Of a stretch of 60,763 nucleotides of DNA, positions 24,601 through 36,256 are shown piece after piece. Each line of letters opens with the position of its first letter. Positions within the stretch are counted from its first letter, which is position 1. Source of the DNA: Poronia punctata (taxonomy: Eukaryota > Ascomycota > Sordariomycetes > Xylariales > Xylariaceae). The DNA lies in contig MU401674.1 in the NCBI GenBank assembly GCA_022579005.1, forward strand, positions 1 through 60,763. Direction: 5' to 3'. Under the pieces are notes generated by a model. That model saw nothing but the letters and a program-made list of their open reading frames with translations. It did not search any database and was not told the origin of the DNA. The position numbers and the translations under genes are program-made.

Positions 24601-27146
24601 CGTAAAGTAGGCATGTCCAAGGAACCAAGTTGGCAAACAGGGGTTCTGGCGAATAGGTAGGTATTGACAGAAGCTTGTCTGCGATGCCAAATGAAGAGTA
24701 TGAGCCGCGACTAGTCATCTATTGCCGATAGAGGCACTGCACCTAACCAGGCGATTATATCGTAATTATGCCTTAAACCCCCTCCGAAATCCCTCAACAC
24801 TTGTGCCTACTTTTATACAAGATCCGTAATTGCTTCCTACGGGATTCCGAAGCAGGATATGCCTACCTATTTCCTATGCATGCATACACCCTTTTATGGC
24901 AACATGAGTTGTTCTTCGAAACCAATCCTCTGTTGTAAAAGGACTGCAGCGAAACCTGACGACCGGAACATGCCCGGCGCATGAGCTCCAGCACGTACGT
25001 ACGAGCAAAGACGTTCTAGCTCGACTAGAACCCGTGTACAGGTACACGTACTCGAGGTATTCCTGGTTTTGGCCAAAACCTCCGATCAGAAGCCACGAGG
25101 GACAGAGCATTATACACGCTAACTTAATAGTGATACTATTAAGACATGGTACTACCTACTTATTAGCAAGATTGGGCATCGTTCTAATCCAGACATACGA
25201 TAGACTAGAGTTTGGTAATTGCTTACCAGTCAATCTTGTGGGGAATTAGCCAGCGTTGAGAACTTTGACGACAAGATACCAATTTACCTACCTCATGTAG
25301 TATTTCCTCTTTGCACGAGATAACTATTATACATGTGTTCGAGGTCCTCAGATGCTCAAGTTGATGTAACTTTATAGTGTACCTCCCAGTTATGCTGCAT
25401 CTTCAAGTGTACGTGTATATAATGAATTTTATGCACGTGTATAGTTATGTATTACAAACATCACCGGGAATATTACAAACCATCCGGCGCTTATTCCCGT
25501 CTAGGACTTTTCCGCCACCGGCCCTCTGGCTCAAGCGTCTGAATGCTGCAAGTAGGTACCGAAAAGGTGGGCCAGGGGGATTGCATAATTGGGTTCCCGG
25601 TGGTTGACTTGCAGGATAAAGTCGGGTACATACTACATTATGTCGTAGCAAGAGGGTATCATTGCATAGGGTTGTATTTCTGTCCTAATCTGCTACGGAT
25701 TCCCGTGTAGAAACATAATGTTGGGCAAAAAACCAACTTACATAGTACTGCAAAAATTACTATACAGTAATCTGTAAGAGTACCTACACGAAAATTCTCA
25801 GATGCGTATGCCCTGAATTATGTAAGTACCAATCGACTTCATCATCTTGTACTGGTACGTATCATCAGCGATGATCTGCCCTGGCTAACCAGGGGTAGGT
25901 AGTAGGTAGGGGCATGGATTGGCCCGTGCACGGCTACTGGTATTCTGCTGGGCGCCTCCTGCAACTCACGACGCCATGATACTACGTGATATGGAGTTCT
26001 AACAAGACACCACTACGATTTCAGGAAGTTTACTGGCGTGGTATCAAACCCCTTCGTACCAGACGAACGGTCCCTTGACTAGCAACGTACCCCGAACCAA
26101 CGCTGGCGTGTCAAGTGTCCACAGTGCCTCTTATGTGCGTTGATGAGTGTTACAGTGCCTGGGACGAACGTAATACAGACCCCGCGACCGAAATGTCGGT
26201 AGCGTTTGATAGGTTAACATCGCTCTCCAAGGGGGGGGGGGGGTTGCGGTACAGTCCATTTCTGCATGTATACTACTCTACCAAACATCTGTCGACCACA
26301 TCTGTACGGAATACTTACCCCCAAACCCGAGCGGGCGTGCCGACCCCGTTCACAGAGTGTCCACTCACCCATCCCAGCAATCAACCTACAAGTTTGTACT
26401 AGCATCCGAGCTAGTCAACTAGGGCGTGTAATTTTGGTAAGTACGGACTTGAGAAATGTGGGATTGGACTGTTTGATGGTTGGACCCTCAGTTGCATACT
26501 GTGCGTGGTACCTATCTTGCCTGTGCTCTTGCGCCGGTAGAGACTACTTGCATCCTGCCATTTCCCACACTACTCGTACGTGCCTACCCTACTCCTTGGA
26601 TACTTGCAAGGAATAGTTATTGTGTGGTTCTGTTCTGGTATACCTCGACCTGGGGGACGTTGTTTTGTCGCTTTCCTCTTTTTCGTTTTTCTTCCTCCTT
26701 GATATACGTGTAGGAGTTTTAAATACTCCCGACCTACAATACTTCTATCAACCCACCAATTCACTTTGCTCGAAGCCTTTCAAATAGTCTTTTTTCTTCC
26801 TATGAAAACATAATCACCAATCCGTTACCATTACAAGAAACAGAGTAACTACCTAGACCCGAGCCGTGACCAGTGAAGGAGACATTGGCCTAAGACACCA
26901 GACCACGACCACGACCAACCCGGCTCCCGAGTGTATATATACAGTTGACGAACGTCGAAAAGGATTTTTATGAAATCTCGGACGTGAACCTTGGTGGTGG
27001 CACTGGATAGGTGGGAAGCCAGTCGACAACGACCATTGTCATCTCGGCCACTGAACTGCCGCCGCCTCAGAGAAAACCTGCTAGACAGAGGTCCTCCCAA
27101 CTTGTAACAACGATATCGGAGCAGAGGAATAAACAGATCAGCAACG
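18690..27146. other. 8.5-kb gene-free block with dispersed short motifs
   Basis: No convincing gene, tRNA or rRNA was found on either strand. Base composition is ordinary, unlike the RIP tracts. The block is rich in CCTACCTA/TAGGTAGG words and in the octamer TACGAGTA/TACTCGTA (twelve copies between 19691 and 26571), and has a 13-G run at 26231-26243. The frames near 23206-23649 are open on several strands at once but match nothing I know. It could hold long non-coding RNAs or decayed repeats; the sequence alone does not say. Confidence 0.55.
26231..26243. repeat. Poly-G run (13)
   Basis: An uninterrupted run of 13 G in intergenic DNA. Confidence 0.9.
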
Positions 27147-28253
27147 ATGAGCTCGGCTTCAGTGACGCCCAGAGGGGGCAAAGACAAGAAGGGCGTCGAT
27201 AAGGTTATATACAGGATGAAGGCCGTCTTTAATAGGAAGGGGAACAGTTCTCGCAAAGGACCGTCTAATACTGCGCCAGCTGCTGCGCCTATCGCTATCA
27301 GGTAAGGCTGCTACCTTGAAGAAGACGTCGCCGGCCGATCGTGAATACTAACTGGTCCCAAAGCCAACCCTCTCCGGCACCAGTGAAGAAGATGCCGGAA
27401 TACGAAGGTGCTACGAGAATACCGAGGATTCAAGTACACGAGGAACGCGCAAAGAAGTTGGGGGCTAGGTTTGGGCTGGAGATTAAGCCCAACGAGTGGC
27501 ACACTACCGAAGGAGATGTTCTCCGCGTCGACAAGCCAGTGCGCATGCGAATCCACCAGGAATGCCACCAATGCCACGCGCGCTTCGGCGCAGGCAGTGT
27601 ATGCCCCTCATGTCAACACCATCGCTGCAAGGAGTGCACTCGGTATCCGAACCAACGCACCGAAGCACAACGACAGGCGAACCGGGAAAAGCGGGATGCG
27701 CTCGTCAAGAAACACAAAGAGAATGCGCCCATCATTCCGAGTTACGACTACTCGCCTCCAATTGTTTTCACGCGGCCCAAAAAAGCCAACAGCCAAGACG
27801 TCGTTTATAAAGGGCGTCCCCGGATGCGGGTAAGGAGATATTGTCACGTCTGCGAAAATCTCATCAGCCCGCACTCGAAACAACCCAGGACATGCGACGA
27901 GTGTGGTCACAAGCGTTGCGCCGACTGTCCCCGGCAACCGTGAGTGCAAACCCTGCCCAGTTGTTCTTTACAATGATGGCTAATGATGTATCAGAAACAA
28001 TAAGCAGAGCTATCCGTACGGATACCCCCACGACGAGCCTGGCTCCAAGTTCAAAGGCGTATTCGCATGCCACGAATGCAAAACGCACTTTGATCCAGCA
28101 GCCGAGGATGGTGCTCAGTGCCCGAAGTGCGACCATAAGAAGTGCCTGGAATGTCCACGTGTCAAGCCGAAACGCGTCGAGCCAAAACCTGATCCCGACG
28201 TAATGGAGTCGTTGCGCCTTCGCATGGCCGAATTGCAGACAGCAGAGACTTGA
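27147..28253 (+). CDS. Protein with three six-cysteine zinc-binding repeats (3 exons, 329 aa)
   Basis: Exons 27147-27301, 27364-27939 and 27995-28253 (990 nt). The core carries three copies of one pattern: CX2C-X9-CX2C-X4-CX2C (CHQCHARFGAGSVCPSC, then CKEC), and twice CX2C-X13-CX2C-X4-CX2C (starting CHVC and CHEC), each with a conserved His before the last Cys pair (QHHRC, GHKRC, DHKKC). The repeats probably each bind zinc. The third copy is assembled only after splicing of the last 55-nt intron. The N-terminal ~50 residues are basic and the first intron acceptor was chosen for frame (CAAAG, just after TACTAAC). I recognise it as a conserved Pezizomycotina hypothetical protein; no function is established. 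It stands alone between two gene-free blocks. Confidence 0.83.
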
Positions 28254-29704
28254 GGACAATCGACTAATACTTTCAAGTCCACATACATCGTTCCTATCAT
28301 AGCATTGTAAATCCGGGCGGGGTTTGGTTTCAGCACTATGTTTCGAGCGCTTCCTTATTCTTGCATTCAACACGGCGATATAGCGACATGGGGTTTAGCG
28401 AGCACTACGGCAAAAAATGACAGCATTCACGAAACGTACTGCGGATTGAAAGAAATAAGATCCTTTTATCTGGGGGGGGTTGCAGTCCTTAATTTTAAGC
28501 TTGGGATGTTTTCGCAAACGATTACATGAGCTGCGTCTTATCAACGTCCATTGCGGTTTTCCTCCTTATGTAGCCACAGCTACGCTATTTCTCTCCGTCA
28601 CTCACATCATCACTTATAAAAATTGGGCATTCGACGGAGGAACTATTCAGCTGGGTATAAAGGTCACCATCCTGAGATTAGACGAATCAAGGCAGTTGTC
28701 TGGTTATACAACGGTTGGGACTCTCCTTTGCTTCCATATATTACACCCATCAATCGTCTCTATGTTACCTTGACAACCCAAGTATGTAGCGATTATAATC
28801 GCAAGGCCGGGGGCGAATGGACAGGGGCGCTGAAAAAATAAATATCTAAATCAATAAATCATAAGACATTAAAAATATACTTGACACCACTTCTATGACG
28901 ACGCAGACGCCTACGTCCTAACCTACTAAAAAGCAGGATCATTTGCCCCTCTTCCTGTCACGATTACCACAAATCCGGTTCTATCTACTTGACGATGTAA
29001 CGACGTTGGAAACGCCACCCACTGTATGAATGTGAGTTGACACCATCCCACCGGCCGGTCGGGTCGGGTGGGGACAAAACAAACAAAGCAAACAACAAAC
29101 GTTCATCATCTACCAGTTTGATTTGATCCCGTATCCTTGGATGAGGTGATTTCAGATATTAATAACTTGTGATATATCATATTTCCAGCGCAAACCATCT
29201 ACTCCAAGTACTTACCTATGTTGGGGGTCGGTTCAGTGGCTGTCCAGTGTCCACACGTACATACCCCTAAAAAGAAAAAAACCTGTCAGCTTGACGCAAT
29301 CATCCGCTCGGTTGGGAATTTTTAATTTTTCCCCCAAAACCACACACCCCATCTTTTTTTTTCTTTTACTCCATATACCAGGGATCAGGGTGTCTGTCGT
29401 ACTGGACCGTTTAATTCATTAACGGAATGCCACATGGAGGAGACGCCACACAAGTTTTCTTCCTCTTCTTGATCGACATTGTTAAGGTGATCAATCTTTA
29501 GTTGTTTCTTCCTTGGCTTTGACGTACATTTATTTACTATTATGATAATGCATACCTATCGGGTGGAAGATGTTATGTTATCTCTTGCCTTTTAAAAAGT
29601 TTCAATTGTGGTCGGTCTCGTCTTCGGCATTGCTCCATTAAGATATAATATGTACTATTGTACTTGTACATGCATGTTCCTTCTACACGATGCTGCATTG
29701 GAAA

Positions 29705-29731
29705 GGGGGGGGGGGGGGGGGGGGGGGGGGG
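29705..29731. repeat. Poly-G run (27)
   Basis: 27 consecutive G, followed by about 90 nt of strange A- and G-biased sequence that runs into the N gap. Very likely the edge of a region that sequencing could not pass. Confidence 0.85.
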
Positions 29732-29825
29732 ACGGGGGCGGGGTAAAAATTGTTTAAAACACCCCAAAAAAACGGGCAAACAAATTAAAAACATTTATAA
29801 AAAAAAGGAAATGTTTAATAAAAAA

Positions 29826-29835
29826 NNNNNNNNNN
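29826..29835. other. Assembly gap (10 N)
   Basis: Ten N between the A-rich sequence after the G run and a 59-C run. The real gap length is unknown. Confidence 0.99.
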
Positions 29836-29836
29836 G

Positions 29837-29895
<59 letters not shown>
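29837..29895. repeat. Poly-C run (59)
   Basis: 59 consecutive C starting one base after the gap. It is so long that a base-calling or assembly artefact is likely. Confidence 0.85.
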
Positions 29896-29896
<1 letters not shown>

Positions 29897-31758
29897 CCCC
29901 AGGGTCAGGGTTACAATTCTTTAATACCTCCCCTACCTACGTGCCTACCTATTATCTACCTTGATAAACACAAGGATATGTGTACTGACAAGAATACTGG
30001 TATATGTATGAAAATATTTATTATTGCCCGTTTGTAAAAAGATCGTCCTGAATTTGCCGGTTGCCGAATCTTGCCTGAATCTTTTTTCCTTTTTTGTTTC
30101 CTTTCTTGGTTTTTTTTCTATCTATCTCTGTCTTTCCTTCCTTCCCTTCCTTTGTACCCTCTGCCCCAATGGCAGAGATGTCCTGTGGATTTAATGCTAT
30201 ACGTAACATGAGAGTACGTGTAGGTTAGGTATATCGACAGACTTTCTTACTCATACATACATGATATTATGCAGGTATGCACCTGCATTACATACGCTGA
30301 GCTGTCAATTTATCCTGGCCGATCGGCGTTTCTATCTACCATTGTTTATCGTATCATAGAGAAGGTTTGTATGTATCAATCATCAGAGAGGGCAAATAAA
30401 CCCAGGACGAATAGAATAGATAGATGTGTGCTCCAAAATGTAACATTGATCTATACCTACCGTCCTTCCGTCTCTGATCCCTCTTTCTGTCTGTACAAAA
30501 TGCTGCTTTCACATAAATACTTTGGATTTGCATGATTTTGAACTAATAAGGTAGGTAAAAGGAGGATAGAAAGTAAAAGGTGGTATCTTTTTTTTTTTTT
30601 TTCTTTTTTTCTTTTTCAGGGCACGGGGCGGGAGAACCCGAATGGATTTTTGTCTGGGGTAGATTCACTATCGTGGGGTGATAATGAGATCTACTGGACT
30701 GTCCAAACCATAAGCGCGAGGCATTGTTTGAATGTCACATCATATATAGTGTCGGTCCCTGGTGACATTTGTTGTCTTACCTAGGTAGGTAGATATCTAG
30801 CAAGTGAGGTATATCTCTGTCCGTCTTACGGCATGGCATGTCATAATCAGATGCCCTCATTCTCCCCTATCTTCTTTACCAGTGCTCTTAAAAAGGAATA
30901 CATATTCCTACACAGACAATTTCACTTCTGTCATGGGACAACACTAACATAGTTTTTGTCGCGTGGTCAATTTTGCCCATCGCCCACCTAGATAGATAGG
31001 CCGCACGCAGGGTTCTTGGGGTAGATAGGGTTTTGCATTCCAAACCTCGTCCGATGGGGGAGACAAAACGGTAGGTAACATTTGCACACCACCAGCGGGA
31101 TGGTTATTGGATGCCCGGCAACAGGCGTCTGCTGATCCGGGGGACCAGCAAATGAGAATTTGCCGTCGAAATGCCGCACGACCTCCAAAAAAAAACCTTC
31201 GCCGCCCGGAGAAGTGAGGTCCTTTTAACGATGCTACGGGCATATGTTAGGAAACCGAAGATAGAGGGGAAAGAAGAAACAAAAAAGAGAATGGTCAAGG
31301 AACACATGATTTTCTTTGATTAACCCCGGTCTCTTTCCCCAACAAAATAAAAGATGTATGCGTCTCGTCTTGTCTCGTTATTATAAACGAGGAAAAATAC
31401 ATGATCGGAGAAGTATGTACTCGTAGGCAGTAAGTATCCTCCTACATACACGACCAATAGGTTAGGTATGTTAACTGTCCCAATCAACTCTTATTAGCCT
31501 ACCATACGCAGCAGCAGCAGCATCGTAGGTGGATACAAAAACCTTGCTCGGGTCAAAGTTTCAACCCCAGAACATAAACCAGAGAGTGTCATTAGTAAAA
31601 AGACACCAGAAAAATTGAACGACTCCATCAAAGATACTACCTCACCCACGCAATGTCACCGTAGCAGCAGCGAATGAATTCCGGTACCATCGCTGGTTGG
31701 AGTAACTGATTTCTTCCCCCCCCCAAAAACCTCCACAACGGAAGTTGCCTCTCCTGAA

Positions 31759-31777
31759 CCCCCCCCCCCCCCCCCCC
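31759..31777. repeat. Poly-C run (19)
   Basis: 19 consecutive C in intergenic DNA. Confidence 0.9.
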
Positions 31778-32432
31778 GGCTGCCGAGAAATGAAATGAAA
31801 TGCAGTTGGTTTTCCTCTGCTTCTGCAACAAAGAAAGAATATATATTTTTTTGTTAAAGAATGTCATGTGCATGTACCTACATCACTCTCCCGCCTCCGA
31901 CTTCCATTACATACATACTGTACCTACCTACCTCTCCGGTCAACGAAGGCGAGATATATGACGTCGTTTCAGGTAACAGCTAAAAGAAATCCCAGGAGAA
32001 AAACATATATACAGACCGACGACCGTTTAAGGAAAGTTATCTTACTGCTTTTTAGTACGTACGAATCATCTGGAGGAATAACCTAGACCAAGGCAAAAAG
32101 AAAAAAGAAAAAAAAGTCCTGCATCGTCTTCTTCTTGTTATTCCAAGGTTTTACCCCCTTCTTTCTGCCACAAAAACAAGCCAAACCCCCTCCTCTCCGC
32201 GTCAGGGGCTCGAATAACCGATCCCCTTATACGCCGAATTGGTCCGGTATTGCCGCCCAAGCGCCGAACTTTTGACCTTGCTTACTCCACTACATACCAG
32301 ACCAGGTCACCGGATTCAGGTATAAAGGCCGTTTATCATGCCCTACATGCATGTACGTTACATACATTCGGACTCTTTTAGACAATATTCATACCGAAAG
32401 GAAATCACTAGGTATCTTGATTAGATGTGTCT

Positions 32433-32472
32433 GGTAGGTAGGTAGGTAGGTAGGTAGGTAGGTAGGTAGGTA
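32433..32472. repeat. Microsatellite (GGTA)10
   Basis: Ten perfect GGTA units. This is the same word that occurs singly or in pairs all over the intergenic DNA of the window. Confidence 0.95.
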
Positions 32473-32711
32473 TGTTAGATGGTTCCCTCCTGCCTGGAAT
32501 ATCTAGAATCCTTTGCGATCATATTTGATGGGCTGCGGCGGGGAATGGAAACCGGATTTTGGAGTTCGTAGGTTTGAGGGTCATGTAGATATCTTTTGTG
32601 TCTACTGGGAATTCTTATACGCCATGTTGTGTGTTATCATATCATTGAGAAACCCTATGACCAGATATAAAAAGTCAAGAACTCGCTAGGTTAACCACTT
32701 GTACTCAGTAT

Positions 32712-32744
32712 AAAGAAAAAGAAAAAGAAAAAGAAAAAGAAAAC
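32712..32744. repeat. Microsatellite (GAAAAA)n
   Basis: About five GAAAAA units, purine-only strand. Confidence 0.9.
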
Positions 32745-33007
32745 ATCCTATATGATCTCCCAAAATCTCTTGGCTCGTAAATCTTCGGGATTGCTACCCC
32801 CGTTTATACTCCGTATATCGAACCTTACTGTCAGGTGTACTTAATTCACTATAAATAAAAAGATGCTAACTTACAGTAACTAAGTACCGTAATTACTATA
32901 CTCTCGCTTACTTCAATATAGAAAGGCGTTTTATTTTAAACCCTTGGTACCGAGAATGGTGCAGTTATGACGTCCGTATTGCATGCAAACATACCTACAC
33001 GTACATA

Positions 33008-33230
33008 CGTGGTGGGTTGCCTAAAAAAGGGCACCTGGTCAGGTTACTGTGCTTAGATAAGCAATAAGGCTATACCTAGAAAAGTAATAATCTTCCCTCT
33101 TGCTACCTAGACTTTATATCTTGTTTCTATTGCTAAAACAAGTACTGCGGCCTGCTAAGAGTCCTATCTGCCTGTAGAGTTTTGGCCCAAAATACTTGAC
33201 TAGGTGCCCTTTTTTACGCAACCCACCACG
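33008..33230. mobile_element. MITE-like element, 223 bp, 34-bp terminal inverted repeats, TA target duplication
   Basis: The left end 33008-33041 and right end 33197-33230 are inverted copies matching at 32 of 34 positions. Both begin CGTGGTGGGTTGC, continue through TAAAAAAGGGCACCT, and end GTCA. A TA dinucleotide lies immediately outside each end (33006-33007 and 33231-33232), as expected for Tc1/mariner-type insertion. The 155-bp interior has no coding capacity. The ends are nearly intact, so it is not RIP-degraded, in contrast to the larger element at 50525. I do not recognise the family. Confidence 0.85.
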
Positions 33231-36229
33231 TATTAATCGATCCCCGGACACCGGTACCTCATCCGCTTTCCCCCCTCCCCCTCCCCCCAGAAAACAAACC
33301 GCACCCGCACCGCACCATCACAGTGTCCTTGTGTCTACCAAGAGGTACGACATATTGCCTGCATTAGGAAACCCCTTAAAGAAGAAACTAGGTAGGGTAA
33401 GGTAAGGTAGAAGGGGGAGGTGTGTATATCTTTTACGTGTACCTACGAGTATGCGGGAGGGTAATTAAACGCACCGCACCGCATCTCTGATGGGGGAAAC
33501 TACGGTACCTACTTGTAACCCAACCTAACCCAACCCACTTTATGATTCAAGTTTTGCTAAACTTGGAAGAGAACATGATTTGTGCAAAAGGTAAATATTT
33601 TAATAAAGTCTGGACTTGCGGGGGTCGCGTTTGAAATGGATTGGTTTGATATACTAATATGAACAGCACGTCTAACTTAACCTAGATAGAATGAATGACA
33701 ACACGATAAGCATACTTGAGCACTATTTAATTTACACAGAGGCAGATAGTCAGCATTAGGCTTCGTAATGAGATACCCAGATCTTATGTTTAAATAGGTG
33801 TCTTGATTACGAGCGTATGTCGGATAGACCCCGAGCATAAATTACTCCTATTTCGGCTTTGGTGCTGCCGGTTGTTATGCTACCATTTATGCTTTGTTAG
33901 AAAATGATTGGATAGGTAGGTACTAGGTAGCGTTAGAAGAAAACATTAAATGTACAAGTACACTGCCCGTTGCCCTCCATAGAAATATGTAATTATGCTT
34001 TGTACTAGTGGGGTGTCACCAAGGTTACATATCTGTTACCCTGTCACAGTATATGTACGTCCGTACATCAAAGGTGGGTTTTACATACAGATCTGGTATG
34101 GGCGAAAAATCAGTTTCTCCAGCAATTGCTTTGGCGGAGTCCTGGTCCCCGCAATTACCAGATAGAAGCAGAAGCAGGGTTGCGGGTAAGTACCAGGTAC
34201 TTCGACAGAGCCCAGGAGGAAGATGTACTCGTACATCTCGTACATCTACCTGGGTATACGTATACACACATGTCTATGCCTTTACAAAACAGGCAATTGG
34301 ATAGAGTTTTGCAGACAAAACTCAACATTTTCAACACCAAGAAATACTAAACTATGGACAAGTGCATGAGGGATAAATGGGGGTTTGGTTTCCCCTGCCC
34401 CTCCCCAATCTTGCATTAGGTTGGAAAGGTGTTTAATGACAACAGCAACGGGACGGAACGGCGCGGCGCGGCGCGGTAGGGTTCATTTTTGCGCGGTCGA
34501 GATTTGCAAACTGACACCTTGCAAGCCAAACGCATAGGTATTGACAGGTGGAAGTCTCTTCTGTTCTGTTTGCTCTCGCCATATCCAGACCCCGGTTGCC
34601 TTTTAAGTGCTTGGGATGACCGGCTTGTCAGAAGTACGTCTGGCAAGATGTATACTAAATACTAACCTACGTGGAGATACAACACATATACGGAAGACTG
34701 ACTATTCCCAAAAACCTACCCTTTTCCTATACGTACCAAAACGCCGAGTAAAACAAAGATGCCCATTGTTTCTCAAGACTAAAGAACATTACGAGTAAAA
34801 CAATTGATTGTACACCAAACTCTAAGGTTAGAGTAAAGGCATACCATACCGTTCCTGTAACTGTGTCAGATACTGTACTACGTTAAAAAAAAGGGCAAGA
34901 GACAACCCGACAGTCTGGGCCCTAACGGCTTATTTGTCCAATCAACCCTTGACCTGGGCTTGGATTTGAATCCCACCCAAGAAGACATGGAATTTTATAA
35001 CAATGAAGAGTTTTTTTATTCTCTCCCGGAATGCGCGTAGCTGTGCCGTATTTGTGCGTTGCTGTAAGCTCAGCTTTTTCATCTTCTGAAGGATCTAATA
35101 TTGCCAGAACTGAACAAATCTCCCACATGCCGACAAAGATCTCGCGATGAATTTGTTCTAGACTCGGATCAAATACTACATGTATTTAATCTAGCCTGGC
35201 CTATTATTGTGCACGAGTAGAGCGGCTGGGGCGAAAAGAAAAGCCATTTGGCTTGTTTTACACGTACGTGTATTTCTTCTCACCTGCATCCTTTCCCTTC
35301 CTTTTCTTTCCAGGTTATTGGGCGGGCTTAGTAAGGCAAGGAAGGAGGGCCATGCCGGAAATTCTGACCGGGCAGAAAAAAAGGATCCTTTCTTCAAAAT
35401 CTCATCCTTTTCTGTCCGCCAAACTTCAACAATTACCTACATCAGATATCCCTTGTCACTCGCGAAATCCCGTGCTATCAAGATAGGTAGATGTGCTGTA
35501 TAGAATAACCCATGTGGTTTAGACTACGAGTAGATATTAAGGAGGCAACTTCTACCGGCCCCTCTCTCATGCAGCCCCGAGACGCACAGCGGAAAGGCCA
35601 AGGGAAAGAAAGAATTGAAGGGTTTAAGGACATGATTTAAAACCAAGATGAAAACATAAATTTGTGTATGATTACACAAAAGCAGAGCAGTTTTGGTTTT
35701 ACTCGGCATCACAACTCTTACAGTAGAGTAGACTGACATACGAGTACACACTCATCGTCTAGGCTAACCTTTAAGCAAATAGTAACTGGCCAAAAGATGG
35801 CTAATTAAGGAAGACTGGGAACGAATCGATGCTTATTCTTAAATCTTACTAATATCTTCCCTCAGATACAAGGTATCAAAAGTCAGGTAAAGATCCATTA
35901 CACTACTCTGTTTAAACAACTCTATACAAGTATACACAGTAATACTAACTCTTGACTGAAGCCAACTTACGAGTAGTATCATCCTACAGCTTTTGTACGT
36001 GTATACGAGTACATAACCCACAGCCCAGCCAAGATCCAAACTCATCCCTATCTATCTCCGTCATTCCTTCCGGTCAAGATCCTATCTTTAAGGGATACAG
36101 TAGATTAGGTAACTATACCCGGCAAGGGACTCCCTCGCCCGGCATATCGTATCTATGACAAGAAAATTAAGGCTGTTTTTTTTTCCCTTTTCTTCTTCTT
36201 CTCCAAAAGACCCTTTCTTGGCCTACCCA

Positions 36230-36256
36230 TTCCTTCCTTCCTTCCTTCCTTCCTTT
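36230..36256. repeat. Microsatellite (TTCC)n
   Basis: Six to seven TTCC units; shorter TTCC and GGAA runs lie nearby. Confidence 0.85.

Noticed and set aside
29658..29924. Frame spanning the G run, gap and C run (Gly- and Pro-rich)
   Set aside because: Translation of homopolymers and an N gap; not a protein.
34940..35000. Possible tRNA: a B-box-like GGATTTGAATCC string
   Set aside because: No A box, no acceptor or anticodon stem can be drawn on either strand.
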